DNA from: FEN-1139 sp038207155
GTDB lineage: Bacteria; Myxococcota_A; Polyangia; Polyangiales; Polyangiaceae
NCBI GenBank assembly: GCA_038207155.1
Contig: JBBRAB010000004.1
Coordinates: 158,133-222,132 of the forward strand
DNA: 64,000 nucleotides
Reading direction: 5' to 3'
Numbering within the stretch: position 1 is the first letter of the stretch; every line of letters begins with the position of its first letter. Positions 8,966 through 18,251 of this stretch are shown here, in pieces. The translations under genes were made by a program, and so were the position numbers. Below the pieces are notes generated by a model. The model did no database searches and was not told the DNA's origin. It saw only the letters and a program-made list of their open reading frames with translations.

Positions 8966-10009
8966 TTAGTGCCTGAGACCGAAGTAGCGGAAGATGACGA
9001 ACGAGAGCGCCGCGAAGACCGCGCTCGCCGGGATGGTCACCACCCAGGCGATCAAGATCTTGCGGGCAACGCCCCAGCGCACGGCGCTGATGCGCTTGCT
9101 GGTGCCGACGCCCATGATGCAGGCGTTGATGCAATGCGTGGTCGAGACCGGCACACCAAGGGCGCTGGCGGTGAGGATCGTGATGGCGCCGCTCGTCTCA
9201 GCGGCAAAACCCTGCAGGGGGCTGAGCTTGATGATCTTGGCGCCCATCGTCTTGATGATGCGCTTGCCGCCCGCCATGGTACCGAACGCGATCGCGGTCG
9301 CGCACGCCAGCATCACCCACTGGGGAACATCCACGACTTTGCCGTGGACATGCGGGGCTGCCCAATGCGGCAGCGCCTTAACGGGGTGAGAGGTGACGTA
9401 GCCGGCGAGGGCCATCGTGATAACACCCATCACCTTCTGCGCGTCGTTCGAGCCGTGTGAAAGCGCCATGAAGCAGGCCGAGACCAACTGCATGCGGCGC
9501 GAGTACTTGGTGACCGTTTGCGACCGCATCCGGCGCACGATCCAGAGGAGCCCGATCATCAGCACCAGCGCGACGACGAAGCCCATTAGAGGCGACATGA
9601 CCAGCGGAATGAGCACCTTCTGGTACAGGGCATGCCACTTGAACGCGCCCCAGCCGCTGCAAACCACGACCGCGCCAGCGAGTCCGCCGATCAGTGCGTG
9701 AGACGAGCTGGAGGGAATGCCATACCACCAGGTGATCAGGTTCCAGATACAGGCGCCGAGGAGCGCCGCGAGCACCATGGTCTGCGTGACGAGCGCAGGA
9801 TTCGTGAAGCCGCTCGCGATGGTCTTGGCCACCGCGGTGCCGATCAGAGCGCCCGCGAAGTTGAACAGCGCCGCGATGAGCACCGCGGTGCGCAGGGGCA
9901 GCACCCCGGTCGAGACCGAGGTGGCAATCGCGTTGGCCGCGTCGTGAAAGCCGTTGATGTAGTCGAACACCAGGGCCGCCACGACGACGGCGATCAACAA
10001 CTCAAGCAT
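8966..10009 (-). CDS. pit: Inorganic phosphate transporter, PiT family
   Basis: A low-affinity, metal-phosphate/proton symporter of the inner membrane, 347 residues. The two inverted PiT signature repeats are visible: 'GFHDAANAIATSVSTGVL' near the N-terminus and 'GVPVSTTHCINACIMGVG' near residues 280-297. 'SSSHALIGGLAGA' and about ten hydrophobic segments are also present. Its start overlaps the end of the DUF47 gene by 8 bp, the usual pit-associated arrangement. A Pho box lies upstream of the operon. Confidence 0.93.
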   Translation of the reverse strand: MLELLIAVVVAALVFDYINGFHDAANAIATSVSTGVLPLRTAVLIAALFNFAGALIGTAVAKTIASGFTNPALVTQTMVLAALLGACIWNLITWWYGIPSSSSHALIGGLAGAVVVCSGWGAFKWHALYQKVLIPLVMSPLMGFVVALVLMIGLLWIVRRMRSQTVTKYSRRMQLVSACFMALSHGSNDAQKVMGVITMALAGYVTSHPVKALPHWAAPHVHGKVVDVPQWVMLACATAIAFGTMAGGKRIIKTMGAKIIKLSPLQGFAAETSGAITILTASALGVPVSTTHCINACIMGVGTSKRISAVRWGVARKILIAWVVTIPASAVFAALSFVIFRYFGLRH

Positions 10010-10643
10010 GCTTCACCGCGACGTTGGTCAGCACCTCGGCCACCTGGTCGCAGCGGTCGACGGCGGTCTCGAGATGGTCGAGCACCTCGCGAGCACGCAG
10101 GATGTCCTTGGCCTCAACCGAGGGATCGTGAAACAGCCGGCTGAGCTCTTCGCGGAAGGTGCGGTCCGCCTGCTTCTCGAGTTCGTGGATGCGCTGGCAG
10201 CCACGGATGAGCGGGTCGTACTGTTTTTTGCCGAGCGACGGCATGATCTCGTCGAGGATTGTGGTCGCCTCCTGCAGGAGCCGAATGAGCTCGAGCATTG
10301 GGGGGCTGGGGCGCTTGACCCCGAAGATGACGAACGAGCGAGCCGTCACGTTGACGAGATCGAGCACGTCATCGAGGCGCTTGGAGAGGCGCTGCAGGTC
10401 TTCCCGGTCAATGGGCGTGACGAAGGTCGCTGAGAGCGCCTCGAGCAGGTCCATAACGATCTTGTCGCCCTCTTTTTCGAGCCGATCGACGTCAACGCGA
10501 ATCGCATCGGAGTCGGAGCTCTCCTCGCCCACCTTCGCAAAGACCGCCACCGCCTGGCGGGCCACATTGGCCTGGCGCTCGAGGTAGGTGAAGAAATGGT
10601 CCTCGCGAGGGAGCAGCCAATTGATGATCCGTTGAAGTGACAT
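10002..10643 (-). CDS. DUF47/PhoU-like regulator of PiT
   Basis: A 213-residue, all-helical cytosolic protein of the DUF47 (TIGR00153) family, a PhoU relative regularly encoded next to PiT transporters and thought to control phosphate uptake. Family features are 'LLPREDHFFTYLERQANV' near the N-terminus, the 'RLDDVLDLVN' helix and 'LEKQADRTFREELSRLFHD'. The AGGAG about 11 bp before the ATG supports this start. It is the first gene of the DUF47-pit operon. In Sinorhizobium the equivalent orfA-pit operon is repressed by PhoB (established knowledge), which fits the Pho box here. Confidence 0.88.
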   Translation of the reverse strand: MSLQRIINWLLPREDHFFTYLERQANVARQAVAVFAKVGEESSDSDAIRVDVDRLEKEGDKIVMDLLEALSATFVTPIDREDLQRLSKRLDDVLDLVNVTARSFVIFGVKRPSPPMLELIRLLQEATTILDEIMPSLGKKQYDPLIRGCQRIHELEKQADRTFREELSRLFHDPSVEAKDILRAREVLDHLETAVDRCDQVAEVLTNVAVKHA

Positions 10644-10718
10644 TTGGGTGACAGCTCCTTGGCAGTTGCGCGGGCCTATAGCCCGGTCCCCACGAAGCAG
10701 AAAGGGCCAATCCGCATG

Positions 10719-10747
10719 CTGTCATTCAGTTGTCACCCGTTCGTCAC
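10719..10747 (+). promoter_or_regulatory. Pho box: three 11-bp direct repeats
   Basis: CTGTCAT (10719-10725), TTGTCAC (10730-10736) and TCGTCAC (10741-10747) are spaced exactly 11 bp apart, matching the PhoB consensus of CTGTCAT-like 7-mers separated by 4 bp. The site is 76-104 bp upstream of the DUF47-pit start. The repeats run on the + strand, opposite to the operon, so binding may block rather than activate transcription. No other plausible target starts on the + strand nearby. Confidence 0.7.
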
Positions 10748-10869
10748 ACTGCAACGAACCTCACGCTTCCAGGGTGCGCAGAATTGCCGCCAAGCCCCAT
10801 AAATACTGGAAGGTGGTCGGCAATTCCTTCGCGTCATTCGTGTGTCAGGCCAACTGGCCCGCCCTAAAC

Positions 10870-12447
10870 TCACCCAGGCTGGAACTGGATCGGGTAGGAC
10901 ACCGTGACGATTCCGCCCTCGGGAGCCGGAAAGCTGAGTCCGTAGAAGGACTGAATCACGCAGGAGCTCACGGTTGAGTTCTGCAGATCCGACCCGGACT
11001 CGCTCACGTTTGACACCGCCCCGTCACGTCCGATCACGAACCGAACCCCAACCCGCCCGGCCAGCGAGGGGTTGCCGGCCAGCCCTTTCTCGTAACAGAA
11101 CCGGAAGCGGCCGTAGTTCTGCCGCACGATGCGCTGGATGACCTCGGGCGGCAGGCGTCCGGAGACATCGACGCTAGGCGTTCGAATCTGTGGAACGCGT
11201 GTCTTGTGCGAGCCCTGACCGTGACCAATCCCGTGACCAGTCCCGCGCCCCATGCCCGTGCAGGGGCCGGTCTTGGGATCGCAGGTCCCCAGGCCGCCGC
11301 CCATGGTGCCGACGGTGTCAATGCCGTAGCCTGCGCCGCAGTTGGCGCCCTTGCAGCCGCCACCCGAGCCCGTCCCGGTGAGGCCGAGTCCTCCGCTGCC
11401 GCTCCCCTCACCGAGCTCGTCGGACCACAGGTTTCCCATGGCGCTCAGGGGATCGCGCCCGACCGCCGTGAGGTCCCCGAGCGCGTTGAACGGGGTGGCG
11501 CCCGAGAGGGCATTCATCGAGCCCAGCAGGTCGTTGATCCCGAAATGCCGCGCCTCGTCGAGGGCCTGCGCCCTGGAGAGATGGGGGTTCGGCTCATCGG
11601 GCGTCCCCTTGACGGCCATGCGCCCAGAACGGTTCCGGACGTTGACGCTGCCTGCCTTGCCGTCCTCTCCCGGGGCCCGGGCACCGCTCTGGCCTGCCTG
11701 CGGCGAGCTCGATTGGTTTGGCGAATCGTCGTGAGCCAGCTCGCGTGAGCGCTCAGCGCTCGTAGCGAGGTATTGCTGAATCAGCCGGACCTGGTCGTCG
11801 CGCGCGCCTTCGTCGGGCTCGAGTCCGATCGGTGGGACGTAGTAGGCGACGACACCGAGGAACGCGCCCACCAGCGCAAACGAGCCGAGCAGCGCATAGC
11901 CGACGCGCTGGTCGAGCCACTCGCCGAGGCCCGCCCTGGGCGCCTTGGCAGCCGTCACGCTGGCGATCTGCACGGTGAACAGTCCGAGCTCGAGTCGCGC
12001 TCGAGCTCCCAAAGGCAACGCGATCGAGCGGGCTCCGGGCACCTGAACCTCGGGCTCCGCTGAGCCGCGCAGCGCGTCCCAAGAGGTGCGAACACGGGCA
12101 GCGTCCTCGAGGTAGCCCTGCGCCCGAGCAGGAACGCACAAGCGCACCTCGCCAGCCACCACCGACACGACGGGCAGCAACGTGAAGCCCAGGCGCTCAC
12201 TCGGGATCAGAAAATCCGCGGGAGAACCGTCAGCAGCGCCCTCACCTACGGTAAAACCGCGCGCCGGATTTTGGTGAACCACGTGCAGCACGGTGTCACC
12301 CCAGAAAACCAGGATCTCAAGGGCATCCGGAGTCCCTGTCTCAAGCTCACGCGTGGGAACTGGACTGCTCGGCGCGAAAGCGTAGAGCGCCTGCTGCGGC
12401 GCGCAAGAACGGGTCGGGCGCTTGTCGTGATTGATCGAAGTGTGCAT
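10870..12447 (-). CDS. AgmX/PglI C-terminal domain protein (TonB-like, Myxococcota type)
   Basis: A 525-residue envelope protein. The N-terminal part (about 35-190) resembles the domain preceding the membrane segment in AgmX-family proteins. One transmembrane helix follows at about 200-222 (YALLGSFALVGAFLGVVAYY), then a disordered region and a Gly-rich, Cys-containing repeat zone (about 350-425). The C-terminus has the TonB-like AgmX/PglI domain: 'LPPEVIQRIVRQNYGRFRFCYEKGL' in shorter form, ending 'VSYPIQFQPG'. AgmX in Myxococcus belongs to the gliding machinery, but many paralogues have unknown roles. A GGAGG 7 bp before the ATG at 12447 fixes the start. No motility genes are adjacent. Confidence 0.8.
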   Translation of the reverse strand: MHTSINHDKRPTRSCAPQQALYAFAPSSPVPTRELETGTPDALEILVFWGDTVLHVVHQNPARGFTVGEGAADGSPADFLIPSERLGFTLLPVVSVVAGEVRLCVPARAQGYLEDAARVRTSWDALRGSAEPEVQVPGARSIALPLGARARLELGLFTVQIASVTAAKAPRAGLGEWLDQRVGYALLGSFALVGAFLGVVAYYVPPIGLEPDEGARDDQVRLIQQYLATSAERSRELAHDDSPNQSSSPQAGQSGARAPGEDGKAGSVNVRNRSGRMAVKGTPDEPNPHLSRAQALDEARHFGINDLLGSMNALSGATPFNALGDLTAVGRDPLSAMGNLWSDELGEGSGSGGLGLTGTGSGGGCKGANCGAGYGIDTVGTMGGGLGTCDPKTGPCTGMGRGTGHGIGHGQGSHKTRVPQIRTPSVDVSGRLPPEVIQRIVRQNYGRFRFCYEKGLAGNPSLAGRVGVRFVIGRDGAVSNVSESGSDLQNSTVSSCVIQSFYGLSFPAPEGGIVTVSYPIQFQPG

Positions 12448-12743
12448 TGGGGAACCTCCAGAGTCCGCCCCCAGCACTCTGGACAGAGCTGTCCCTTGGC
12501 ATCATCGCGCAGCTGCGCGCTGCAGCTGAGAGCCTCAACAGAGACTCCTGTCGCTCGATGGACCACGGGCGCTCGACACCAGCTGGCGGAGGCCGTTCGC
12601 GACACCCTTGGGCGTGACCTGCGACCATCGCGGTCCTCGCCTTAGGGCTGTTTTCGCCCGGTTTAGAGCGCTCATGGGATAGGACGCCGGTGGGGTAGCG
12701 AAAGTTCCCAGGGAGATGTCAGATTGGCCTAGGAACGCAGCGG

Positions 12744-13667
12744 GTGGTACCTGCCGCGCCGATGTCCAGCCAGCTGCCCCACAAGCCACCTGTCAGCGCC
12801 CAGCTAGCGGTTGCGCTGGCTGCTTCCTTGTGGGGAACCTGGAGCCTCTTTCTGCGTCACGCTGAGCGAGCGGGGGCCATCGCCCCAGCCGTCGAGGTCT
12901 TCGTCGCGATGGGCGCCGTGATGGTGTTTTACCTCCCGTCGGCACTGCGTGCACCCTGGCCACGCGGTGACCAGCGTCGACTGATCGTGTTGATCGTGCT
13001 CGGCGGACTCGTCGACGGCGTCAACAACCTGTGCTTCTTCTCAGCGATGCAGCACACCACGGTGGCCGTCGCCGTCGTGACGCACTACCTCACTCCCCTG
13101 CTCGTCATCGTGCTGGCGACTCCGCTACTCAAGGAGCGTTTTCCGAAGCGCGGTTGGCAGGCCGTCATCATTGCGCTGCTCGGACTGTGGCTGCTGCTGC
13201 GACCCTGGGAGAGTGCCGCTGGGACCGCTTGGCTCGGCGCGGCGTTGGGCGCCGCGAGCGCCGTGTTTTACGCGCTCAACGTGATCATCTGTCGCTCACT
13301 GCAGTCGCGACTCGGCGCCACGCAGACACTCGTGTATCGCCTCCCGTTCGCGCTGCTCGTGCTCGCGCCGTTCATTCCCAAAGGCGGATTTGTGATCGCT
13401 CCGCACGCTTGGGGTTGGCTCGGCGCGGGCATCCTACTGCCCGGACTCCTGGGAGCCTGGCTGTTTTTCCGCGGACTCGCCAAGGTCCCCGCCAACCTCG
13501 CGAGCGTGCTCACCTTGCTCGAGCCGCTGATCGCGACGCTGGTGGGAACGCTGGCATTTGGCGAGAAGCTGCCCTGGATTTCGTGCCTGGGCGGCGCGCT
13601 GGTGCTGGCTGGCGCAGGACTCGCGTTGACGACTCCTGCGCCAAAGGCCGCTAGCGAACCGCAGTGA
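12744..13667 (+). CDS. EamA/DMT-family transporter
   Basis: About 300 residues with ten hydrophobic segments arranged as two EamA repeats. 'LAASLWGTWSLFLRHAE' opens the first and 'LGAALGAASAVFYALNVII' the second. DMT proteins export amino acids, nucleotides or other small metabolites; the substrate cannot be told. The start is GTG at 12744 (AGGA 9 bp upstream) or ATG at 12762. The 3' end overlaps the convergent lipoprotein gene by 17 bp. The 296-bp divergent gap at 12448-12743 shows no recognisable operator. Confidence 0.85.
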   Translation: MVPAAPMSSQLPHKPPVSAQLAVALAASLWGTWSLFLRHAERAGAIAPAVEVFVAMGAVMVFYLPSALRAPWPRGDQRRLIVLIVLGGLVDGVNNLCFFSAMQHTTVAVAVVTHYLTPLLVIVLATPLLKERFPKRGWQAVIIALLGLWLLLRPWESAAGTAWLGAALGAASAVFYALNVIICRSLQSRLGATQTLVYRLPFALLVLAPFIPKGGFVIAPHAWGWLGAGILLPGLLGAWLFFRGLAKVPANLASVLTLLEPLIATLVGTLAFGEKLPWISCLGGALVLAGAGLALTTPAPKAASEPQ

Positions 13668-14700
13668 GCCGGTAACGACCGCCCACCGGCAAGACGCGTG
13701 GCTGCTGGCCTGGGCCCGCGTTGACGGCCAAGCGCATCGCTTGCTCAGTCACCACTTCACTGGCGAGCCCCTTGCCAACGCCAAACAAGAGTGACGACTT
13801 TCCGGCGGAGGACACCTCTTGGATTTGAATCGGCGGACCTCCCGCAGTCATGCCCGCGGGCAGATTGTGGCCCACCACGTAGCGACGAGCGTCGACGTCG
13901 AGCGTGCACTGCTTATCGTCGAGAGTCTTGACCTTGACCATGCTGTAGGTGACGACATCAAAGCCCGCCATCGTTTCGCGCGAGGTCACCATCCAGAATG
14001 CGCCAATGCCCAGCTCTTCGCTCGGAGCCGGGAGCTGGGCCGCCTGCAGACCCTCGGCGACGGCCTCGAGCAAATCGCGAAGCTCAGCCGAGCTGCCCTT
14101 GCCAAGCTCTGTGGCAAAGCCAAACGCGCCGCCATCTTTGGCGCGCCGAAACGCGACCGTGCTCCCCTTTAGGGTGGCGAGCTGGCGCTCGAACTCGGGC
14201 GGGATCCCAGTGGCCCCCACCTTCGTTGACGTGATCTTGGCGCGCAATGCCTGCGAGTCAGTGTCAGCTTTGTCCGCACTGTCCGGCACCAAATCGAAAT
14301 TGACGGTAATGGGAGGAAGCCCCTGTCCACCGCCGGCGTCGAGAGTCACCTCGAGCTGATACTTGCCGCGGCTGAGGGTCGCTGGCGTCGCGAGTCGCCG
14401 TCGGGGTTCGGTCCCCGCTCCGCCGAGCTTGACGCTGGGAGCCTTGCCCCGAGGCGCCTCTGCATCCGCGCGCGCGGGCTCGAGCACGCCGTCCGCGGGT
14501 GGCCCCGCCTTGGCGCCGTTTGCTGAGGCGCCGGCGGAATGCGCGGCGGCTTCAAGCGCGCGAGCGAACTTGGACTCAGGCTTGGCCTGTGAGCTTGCTC
14601 CTGCCGCACCCGTCTCTTTGCTGGGCTTCTGCTCGTGTGATTGGCAGCCCAGCACGCTCAGGATCAGTAGCCCAACGCAACTCCGCAAGACCTGCTTCAT
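13651..14700 (-). CDS. Putative lipoprotein, 349 aa
   Basis: A signal sequence with lipobox 'LSVLGC' (Cys at about residue 19) predicts a lipoprotein. A low-complexity Ala/Gly/Pro linker runs to about residue 90. It is followed by a beta-rich domain with 'KYQLEVTL', 'LRAKITS' and 'CTLDVDARRYVVG' strands, vaguely like DUF6263-type proteins (a weak recollection). It is transcribed away from PBP1A, which ends 73 bp upstream. The role is unknown; an envelope location is inferred from the lipobox. Confidence 0.72.
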   Translation of the reverse strand: MKQVLRSCVGLLILSVLGCQSHEQKPSKETGAAGASSQAKPESKFARALEAAAHSAGASANGAKAGPPADGVLEPARADAEAPRGKAPSVKLGGAGTEPRRRLATPATLSRGKYQLEVTLDAGGGQGLPPITVNFDLVPDSADKADTDSQALRAKITSTKVGATGIPPEFERQLATLKGSTVAFRRAKDGGAFGFATELGKGSSAELRDLLEAVAEGLQAAQLPAPSEELGIGAFWMVTSRETMAGFDVVTYSMVKVKTLDDKQCTLDVDARRYVVGHNLPAGMTAGGPPIQIQEVSSAGKSSLLFGVGKGLASEVVTEQAMRLAVNAGPGQQPRVLPVGGRYRLTAVR

Positions 14701-14773
14701 GACTCAACCTCTCCGGCACAGTTCTGCACCGGCCAAGCAAACGTTTCAACGTAGAACCCACTCGACAATCGCT

Positions 14774-17110
14774 TTACTCCGCGGGTAACTCAGCGGGCGG
14801 GTGCGCCGGTGGCGGACCCTCCGCAGCCGAGGCCTCGGGGGCTACAGCCGGCGCCCCGGAGTCCGGCGGTAGGCCCGCGTCAGCATCGGGAACCGGAGCG
14901 GCGCGCTCGACGGGCGCCGTGCCCGCAAGGAATTCCTCCTCAATCGCGTCGACTTGCCCCTCCTCCGCGAGCAGCCCAGTTTTCGGATCGATGCGCTCGA
15001 GCTGAATCCCGGCCGGGCGCGGAAAGGCCGTGGCAGGTTGCGAGCCGAGAGCCGCCTTCATGAACGCGATGAACGCGGGCAGCGCCGTCGAACCGCCCGT
15101 GTCGTTAGCTCCTAGCGACAGGGGGTCGTCGTAGCCCACCCAAACGCCGACGACGAGCTCGGGGCAATAGCCGACGAACCAAACGTCCTTGGCGGAGTTG
15201 GTGGTTCCCGTCTTGCCGACCACAGGGCGACCGAGACGCCTGGCCGCCATCGCGGTCCCCGACTCGACGACGCTGCGCATCAAGCTCGTGGTCAGATACG
15301 CTTCCTCTTCGGTCATCACACGACGCGGGAGCGGCGCGGGAGCAAGCTCGAGTTCCCGCCCGCCGGGGCCCGTCATCTGAGTGATCAAACGCGGAGGAGA
15401 GAAGACCCCTCCGCTAGCGAAAGTGACGTACGCATTGGTGAGCTCAAGCGGCGTGACTTCGTAGGCACCGAGCGCCAGTGATGGCGTCGGCGATAGAGGC
15501 GAGTCGATGCCAGCGGCGTGAGCCCAGCCCACCACGTTCTCAGAGCCGACGGCTTCGAGCAGCCTGCCGGCGGCCGCGTTGTCACTCTTGGTGATCGCTT
15601 CGCGCACCCGCATCGTGCGGGGTTCCGGACCATGCTTTGGGTCGGGGGGTAGCTCGAGCACGCTCGCTGGCGTAAAGCGACGCGAGTGCAGCGCGTAGGA
15701 GTAGAGGAACGGCTTGAACGAAGAGCCCGGCTGACGTCGCGAGCGCGTCGCGCGATCAAGCCCGCCAGTGACCGCAGAGAGACCTCCCACCAGCGCCACG
15801 ACATCCCGCGTGCGCACGTCGATCGCCACGAGCGCGGACTGCGGATGAATCGCCAAACGCAGCTCGGGATGGGGGGTTTCCAGCTCGCCTTCGAGCTGCA
15901 CGCGCAGGGTGGCATCGAGCTCGGCGAATTGACTCGGTGAGAGGTGCTTGGGATTGGCCTGCGTCTCCTGACTCAGGCGGAGCCGCCCAAGCACGGTACC
16001 GACTTGCAGATCGAGCGTCCCGGCGGCGTCGTCGACCGCCACCACTTTGCCGACGTAGGCATGATACCTGCGGGGCACACCGACGAAGACTGGCCCAAAG
16101 GGACGGCGCCCTTTTGAAAACGGGGCCTCGAGTTTGGCGCGATGCGCGTAGGCTTCGATGTTGTCGCGTACGGCCTGGCGCGCCGCGGTCTGAAGCGCTG
16201 GCTCGAGCGTGGTGCGCACGGTGTAGCCACCGTGCCGGTACGACTCACCCGCGGAGCTCTCGAGCAGTCTCCGCGCATGCTCGACCATCTCGGGAGCGAG
16301 AGCCGACTCATCTTCGGGTGCGGGCGCCAACCGTAGCGGGGCTTGCTCAGCGGCCTGCTCCTGCTCGGCAGATACGAAACCTTTGTTCGCCATTTGGCGC
16401 AGCACGAAGCGCCGGCGGTCGAGCGCGAAGCGCGCGTTACGACGCGGGGAGTAGCGCTCGGGCGAGGCCACGATGCCGGCGAGGGTTGCCGCTTCCGGCA
16501 GGTCGAGCTCAGTGGCCTTTTTACCAAAGTAGAAACGCGCGGCCTCCTCGATCCCGTAGCGACCGTGACCGAGGTAGATATGGTTTAGGTACAGCCCGAG
16601 GATGTCGTCCTTGGACAGGGTGCGCTCGAGACGCTGAGCGAGCATTGTCTCCTGAACCTTGCGCTTGAGGGTGCGCGCGGGAACCAGCAGGACGTTTTTG
16701 CAGACCTGCTGCGTGATGGTGCTGCCGCCTTGCACCATCCTGCCCGCGCGCAGATTGACGAGCACCGCGCGCGCCAGTCCGAAATAGTTCAGGCCCTCAT
16801 GCTCGTAAAAATGAGCATCTTCGGCGGCCAAAAAGGCCACCTTGACGTGGGCGGGTAGTCCTGCGACTGGGATCACCGTGCGTCGCTCGGTGTAGATCTG
16901 CGCGAGCTCGGAACCATCGCGCGCCAGGATGCGCGTGACCTGCGGCGGACGATAGGCGGTGCGCAGCTGCTCGACGTCGGGCAGACCCGACTCGAAGTGC
17001 GTCCAGACCGCCCAGAGGGCGACGAGACCCGCCAGAGTTCCAAAGAGTCCGACCCAGAGCGTCAGCTTGATGAGTCGCTTGAAAATGACCCAGATTCGGG
17101 CAGCTTTCAC
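14774..17110 (-). CDS. mrcA: Penicillin-binding protein 1A (bifunctional transglycosylase/transpeptidase)
   Basis: A class A PBP of 778 residues that polymerises and crosslinks peptidoglycan at the outer face of the inner membrane. It has an N-terminal membrane anchor at about 10-35. The GT51 domain shows 'AAEDAHFYEHEGLNYFG' (catalytic Glu) and 'GGSTITQQVCKN'. The transpeptidase domain has SxxK in 'PGSSFKPF', SxN as 'SDN', and KTG in 'VVGKTGTTN'. The C-terminal 70 residues are an acidic Pro/Ala tail. The Ser/Thr kinase gene lies 28 bp upstream on the same strand, so the pair is likely co-transcribed and the PBP may be a kinase target (inference). Confidence 0.94.
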   Translation of the reverse strand: MKAARIWVIFKRLIKLTLWVGLFGTLAGLVALWAVWTHFESGLPDVEQLRTAYRPPQVTRILARDGSELAQIYTERRTVIPVAGLPAHVKVAFLAAEDAHFYEHEGLNYFGLARAVLVNLRAGRMVQGGSTITQQVCKNVLLVPARTLKRKVQETMLAQRLERTLSKDDILGLYLNHIYLGHGRYGIEEAARFYFGKKATELDLPEAATLAGIVASPERYSPRRNARFALDRRRFVLRQMANKGFVSAEQEQAAEQAPLRLAPAPEDESALAPEMVEHARRLLESSAGESYRHGGYTVRTTLEPALQTAARQAVRDNIEAYAHRAKLEAPFSKGRRPFGPVFVGVPRRYHAYVGKVVAVDDAAGTLDLQVGTVLGRLRLSQETQANPKHLSPSQFAELDATLRVQLEGELETPHPELRLAIHPQSALVAIDVRTRDVVALVGGLSAVTGGLDRATRSRRQPGSSFKPFLYSYALHSRRFTPASVLELPPDPKHGPEPRTMRVREAITKSDNAAAGRLLEAVGSENVVGWAHAAGIDSPLSPTPSLALGAYEVTPLELTNAYVTFASGGVFSPPRLITQMTGPGGRELELAPAPLPRRVMTEEEAYLTTSLMRSVVESGTAMAARRLGRPVVGKTGTTNSAKDVWFVGYCPELVVGVWVGYDDPLSLGANDTGGSTALPAFIAFMKAALGSQPATAFPRPAGIQLERIDPKTGLLAEEGQVDAIEEEFLAGTAPVERAAPVPDADAGLPPDSGAPAVAPEASAAEGPPPAHPPAELPAE

Positions 17111-17138
17111 GATTCCCCGAGCTCCCAGAGCGACAGCG

Positions 17139-18194
17139 TCATCGTGACAGCCAGCGCATCACGACGAACGTTACCGCGATGCCCACAACCAAAAACAGGG
17201 CAGCAACGGCCAGTAAGAGCACCACCGGCACAGGGCGCCGCGTGGGCGCTTGGACGACGCCCGCGGCTGAGCCGGCACCCGGCCAAACGGGAATGACCGC
17301 GGGCGTTGCGGGCGGAGGCGCAACCAACGAGGCTTCAAGCGCGCGAGCGAACTCGTTGGCCGTCTGCCAACGATCTTCGGGCTTTTTTGCCAGAGCGCGC
17401 GCGATCACCGCGTCGAGCTCGAGCGGTAGACCTCGCTCAGGCGCTCGATCGTTGAGATGCAGCGGCGCGTCCATGACATGCCGTTGGATGAACTCCATCG
17501 GCACGGCCGCGTCGAACGGCAGCTTTCCAGTCAGCGCTTCAAAGAGAATGACCGCCAAGGAATAGATGTCGCTTCGCGCGTCCAGCGTGCGCCCCTGCGC
17601 TTGTTCTGGCGACATGAACTCGGGTGTCCCAAAGACCATCCCCTCTTGCGTGAGAATCAGTGAGCCCGGACGCATCTGCTGCTCGGTGACCTTGGCGAGC
17701 CCAAAATCGAGCACCTTCGGGTAGTCCGTCAGCCCTCCCTGCTTGCAGAGAAAGATGTTCTCCGGCTTGAGGTCCCGATGAACGATGCCCATGTCATGGG
17801 CTTCCTGAAGCGCCCCGCAAACCTGGGCAAGGATCGGCACGGCGCGGTCGGCGGGGATGGGCCCGTCACGTCGGATCGCCTGATTGAGATTCCTCCCCTC
17901 GAGCAATTCCATGACGATGTAGAGCGACCCATCCTCGAGCTCGCCGTACATGAACACCTTTGCGGTGTTCGGGTGCGTCAGCTGGCTCATTGCCCGCGCC
18001 TCGCGCCGGAACCGTGAGGCTAGGTCCTTTCTCCCCGTCAGCTTGGGGTGGAGGATCTTGATCGCCACCATGCGGTTCATGGCAGGCTGGGCAGCGCGGT
18101 AAACGCTCCCCATGCCGCCGGTCCCAATTTTCTGAACGATCTGGAACTGACCGTCGAGGATCTCTCGGCCGATGAACGGATCCTTCGGTCGCAT
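17139..18194 (-). CDS. Membrane-anchored Ser/Thr protein kinase (PknB-like)
   Basis: A 351-residue eukaryotic-type kinase. 'GTGGMGSVYRA' is the Gly-rich loop, 'VAIKIL' carries the ATP lysine, 'VHRDLKPENIFL' is the catalytic loop, 'DFGLAKV' binds metal, and 'GTPEFMSPEQAQG' is the activation/P+1 region. A Pro/Ala linker leads to a C-terminal transmembrane helix and a very short tail, with no PASTA or sensor domain. The ATG at 18194 is chosen because upstream in-frame starts run into the divergent laccase-domain gene. It probably forms an operon with the following PBP1A gene. Confidence 0.93.
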   Translation of the reverse strand: MRPKDPFIGREILDGQFQIVQKIGTGGMGSVYRAAQPAMNRMVAIKILHPKLTGRKDLASRFRREARAMSQLTHPNTAKVFMYGELEDGSLYIVMELLEGRNLNQAIRRDGPIPADRAVPILAQVCGALQEAHDMGIVHRDLKPENIFLCKQGGLTDYPKVLDFGLAKVTEQQMRPGSLILTQEGMVFGTPEFMSPEQAQGRTLDARSDIYSLAVILFEALTGKLPFDAAVPMEFIQRHVMDAPLHLNDRAPERGLPLELDAVIARALAKKPEDRWQTANEFARALEASLVAPPPATPAVIPVWPGAGSAAGVVQAPTRRPVPVVLLLAVAALFLVVGIAVTFVVMRWLSR

Positions 18195-18251
18195 GCCTGG
18201 CCCCCATACCACTTTAGGCTCGGGGCAGCGAGGCCCCCGGCTCGAGCACTT

